From contig CAMYNW010000010.1 in NCBI GenBank assembly GCA_947259885.1, positions 62,001 through 126,000 on the forward strand: DNA of 64,000 bases, written 5' to 3'. The notes under the pieces were generated by a model that did not search any database, was not told where the DNA came from, and saw nothing but the letters and a program-made list of their open reading frames with translations. A program made the position numbers and the translations under genes. Source of the DNA: an uncultured Gammaproteobacteria bacterium (GTDB lineage: Bacteria > Pseudomonadota > Gammaproteobacteria > Arenicellales > Poriferihabitantaceae). Each line of letters starts with the position of its first letter. Position 1 is the first letter of the stretch. Below, in pieces: positions 62,737 through 64,000 of this stretch.

Positions 62737-64000
62737 TTGAAGAAAATAGCTCCACAGTCCAGGCAGTTAGTGACCCTGCCGGCATCCTCATTTAAGGACC
62801 ACGCCGAGCGAAGGGGATTTCTGTTTCCAGCTTCTTTCGCGCAGCGCAGGATGTGGTTTTTGCATGAACTGGAAGGAAGCTCTCAATATAACGTTGTGAA
62901 AGTTAAGAAAATATCCGGTCCCTTGGATGGTTCAATTCTGCAGCGATGCATTGACGAGATTGTTCGACGTCACGAAAGTTTACGTACTATCTTCCTTTCG
63001 CGCTCAGGGGAATTAGTTCAATTCATTGTCGAATCTTTGGACCTGACTGTTCAGGTGAACGACTTGAGCGTACTGCCTGAGTACGGACGGGAAGCTGAAG
63101 TAAAGCAGGCAATTTCACATGAGGCCAATGTAGAATTCGATCTGGAGTGTGGGCCGCTGTTACACGCAAAATTGCTGCGGCTCGGCGACAGGGAACATGT
63201 TTTGGTTATCGTGATGCATCATATCGTTACCGACGGCTGGTCAAAATCTGTGTTGTTTCGTGAATTGTCTGCGCTGTATGAGGCCTACGCGCGAGGATTG
63301 AACTCTCCGTTGCATGATTTACCAATCCAATATGGAGATTATGCAGTATGGCAGCATCACTGGTTTCAGGGTGAAACTCTTGAGAATCAACTTCGCTACT
63401 GGCGGCAGCAGTTAGGTAGCCTTGAAATGTTGACGTTGCCAACGGACTATCCGCGTCCGGTGACGCAGAGTTTTAGAGGTGCTCAAAAACATTTTTTGAT
63501 CTCAAAAGATCTGGCGCAAAAACTCAAGGCGTTGAGCGCTCGCACAAAAGGGACCTTATACATGACCCTCCTTGGGGCATTTCAGGTGCTGTTGCATCGA
63601 TACAGTGGACAGGATGACATCGTTGTTGGCAGCCCGATAGCTGGACGTGGTCATCTGGAGCTGGAGGGCTTGATTGGATGCTTTGTCAACACACTGGTTA
63701 TGCGAACGGACCTCTCAGGCGATCCGACTTTTGAGGAACTGCTGTGCAGGGTTCGAGAAACTGCGGTCGGCGCTTACACCCACCAGGACTTACCGTTTGA
63801 AAAATTAGTTGAGGAGTTGGTGTCAGAACGGGACCTCAGTCGTAATCCAATATTCCAAGTTATGTTAAATCTGCAAATCGCACAAGAGTCGAGCGTGCGG
63901 CTTGCGGATGCTGTGATGGATGAATTTAAGAGAGAGAGGGATAACGTCAAATTCGATTTGGGATTAGAGCTTACTGTTTCTGATGATGGTTTCAACGGAA
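62737..64000 (+). CDS. Nonribosomal peptide synthetase, N-terminal condensation domain (3' cut by window edge)
   Basis: The frame is open from 62701 and runs past the window end without a stop, about 421 codons from TTG 62737. It is a condensation domain: core C1 PASFAQRRMWFLHELEG (residues 31-47), C2 RRHESLRTIF, catalytic C3 with His161, His162, Asp166 and Gly167 in VMHHIVTDGWS, C4 YGDYAVWQ, C5 IGCFVNTLVMRTDLS and C6/C7 AYTHQDLPFEKLVEEL with NPIFQVM. The complete HHxxxDG suggests an active domain of the LCL type. GTG 62770 with a nearby AGG is another start. A synthetase that begins with a condensation domain usually follows a partner synthetase or adds an acyl starter. Product unknown. Confidence 0.9.
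   Translation, partial: MKKIAPQSRQLVTLPASSFKDHAERRGFLFPASFAQRRMWFLHELEGSSQYNVVKVKKISGPLDGSILQRCIDEIVRRHESLRTIFLSRSGELVQFIVESLDLTVQVNDLSVLPEYGREAEVKQAISHEANVEFDLECGPLLHAKLLRLGDREHVLVIVMHHIVTDGWSKSVLFRELSALYEAYARGLNSPLHDLPIQYGDYAVWQHHWFQGETLENQLRYWRQQLGSLEMLTLPTDYPRPVTQSFRGAQKHFLISKDLAQKLKALSARTKGTLYMTLLGAFQVLLHRYSGQDDIVVGSPIAGRGHLELEGLIGCFVNTLVMRTDLSGDPTFEELLCRVRETAVGAYTHQDLPFEKLVEELVSERDLSRNPIFQVMLNLQIAQESSVRLADAVMDEFKRERDNVKFDLGLELTVSDDGFNG

Noticed and set aside
1..64000. Prophage, transposon or integrative element
   Set aside because: No integrase, transposase, phage structural gene, tRNA-linked attachment site or long terminal inverted repeat was seen on either strand.

Overview
The window looks like chromosome of a marine gammaproteobacterium with moderate G+C. 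Most genes are short-spaced and in operons. Housekeeping genes (rpsU, yqeY, rph, rdgB, gpmI, rnd, mltA, mpl, dsbA) have gammaproteobacterial form. The accessory genes point to dissolved organic nitrogen, phosphorus and methylated compounds of seawater: trimethylamine monooxygenase, a complete 2-aminoethylphosphonate (AEP) pathway, and a dimethylglycine/sarcosine-dehydrogenase-like flavoprotein. No rRNA, tRNA, CRISPR array, transposase or phage gene was recognised. The genus cannot be named from the sequence.

Left part (1-15.3 kb): the 3' end of tmm, then an isochorismatase-like hydrolase, an HD protein, a Crp-type regulator, a Nudix hydrolase, a Popeye-like membrane cNMP-binding protein and a tandem CDGSH protein. 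The AEP locus follows in three blocks. The importer phnS2-phnT2-phnU2 lies behind a candidate Pho box. phnA-phnY and a LysR regulator are on the minus strand. Divergent phnW is followed by a Na/Pi transporter. Together they would import AEP, convert it through phosphonoacetaldehyde and phosphonoacetate to acetate plus phosphate, and move the surplus phosphate.

Middle (15.4-36.6 kb): a four-domain demethylating dehydrogenase and an AT-rich GT39-like glycosyltransferase. Next comes a MocR regulator divergent from a Pot-type ABC importer (SBP, ATPase, two permeases), followed without a gap by a MetE-core-like methyltransferase, a small secreted protein and an MmsA-type dehydrogenase. This compact unit is the best candidate for an undescribed catabolic system: import of a methylated or amine compound, methyl transfer, then oxidation of a semialdehyde. 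Its second permease has an extra membrane helix and a threefold TGTENF repeat tail. GDPD, a DmdC-type acyl-CoA dehydrogenase, a DUF2141-MipA fusion, a cupin and a broken DUF1185 gene follow.

Right part (36.2-64 kb): the cell-wall, RNA and protein-folding genes; a GpmI-Nudix fusion in an rph-rdgB operon; a cluster of D-amino-acid dehydrogenase, ureohydrolase and GNAT genes divergent from an amidinotransferase; class II DAHP synthase; a stretch of decayed genes (TPR protein, porin tail); an AttEFGH-like ABC/lipocalin operon; a nitronate monooxygenase; and the first condensation domain of a nonribosomal peptide synthetase that runs off the window.

Four loci (at 20.1, 35.4, 54.2-55.2 and 55.6 kb) are readable genes or gene ends broken by nonsense codons, which suggests continuing gene loss, or base errors if this is a metagenome assembly.
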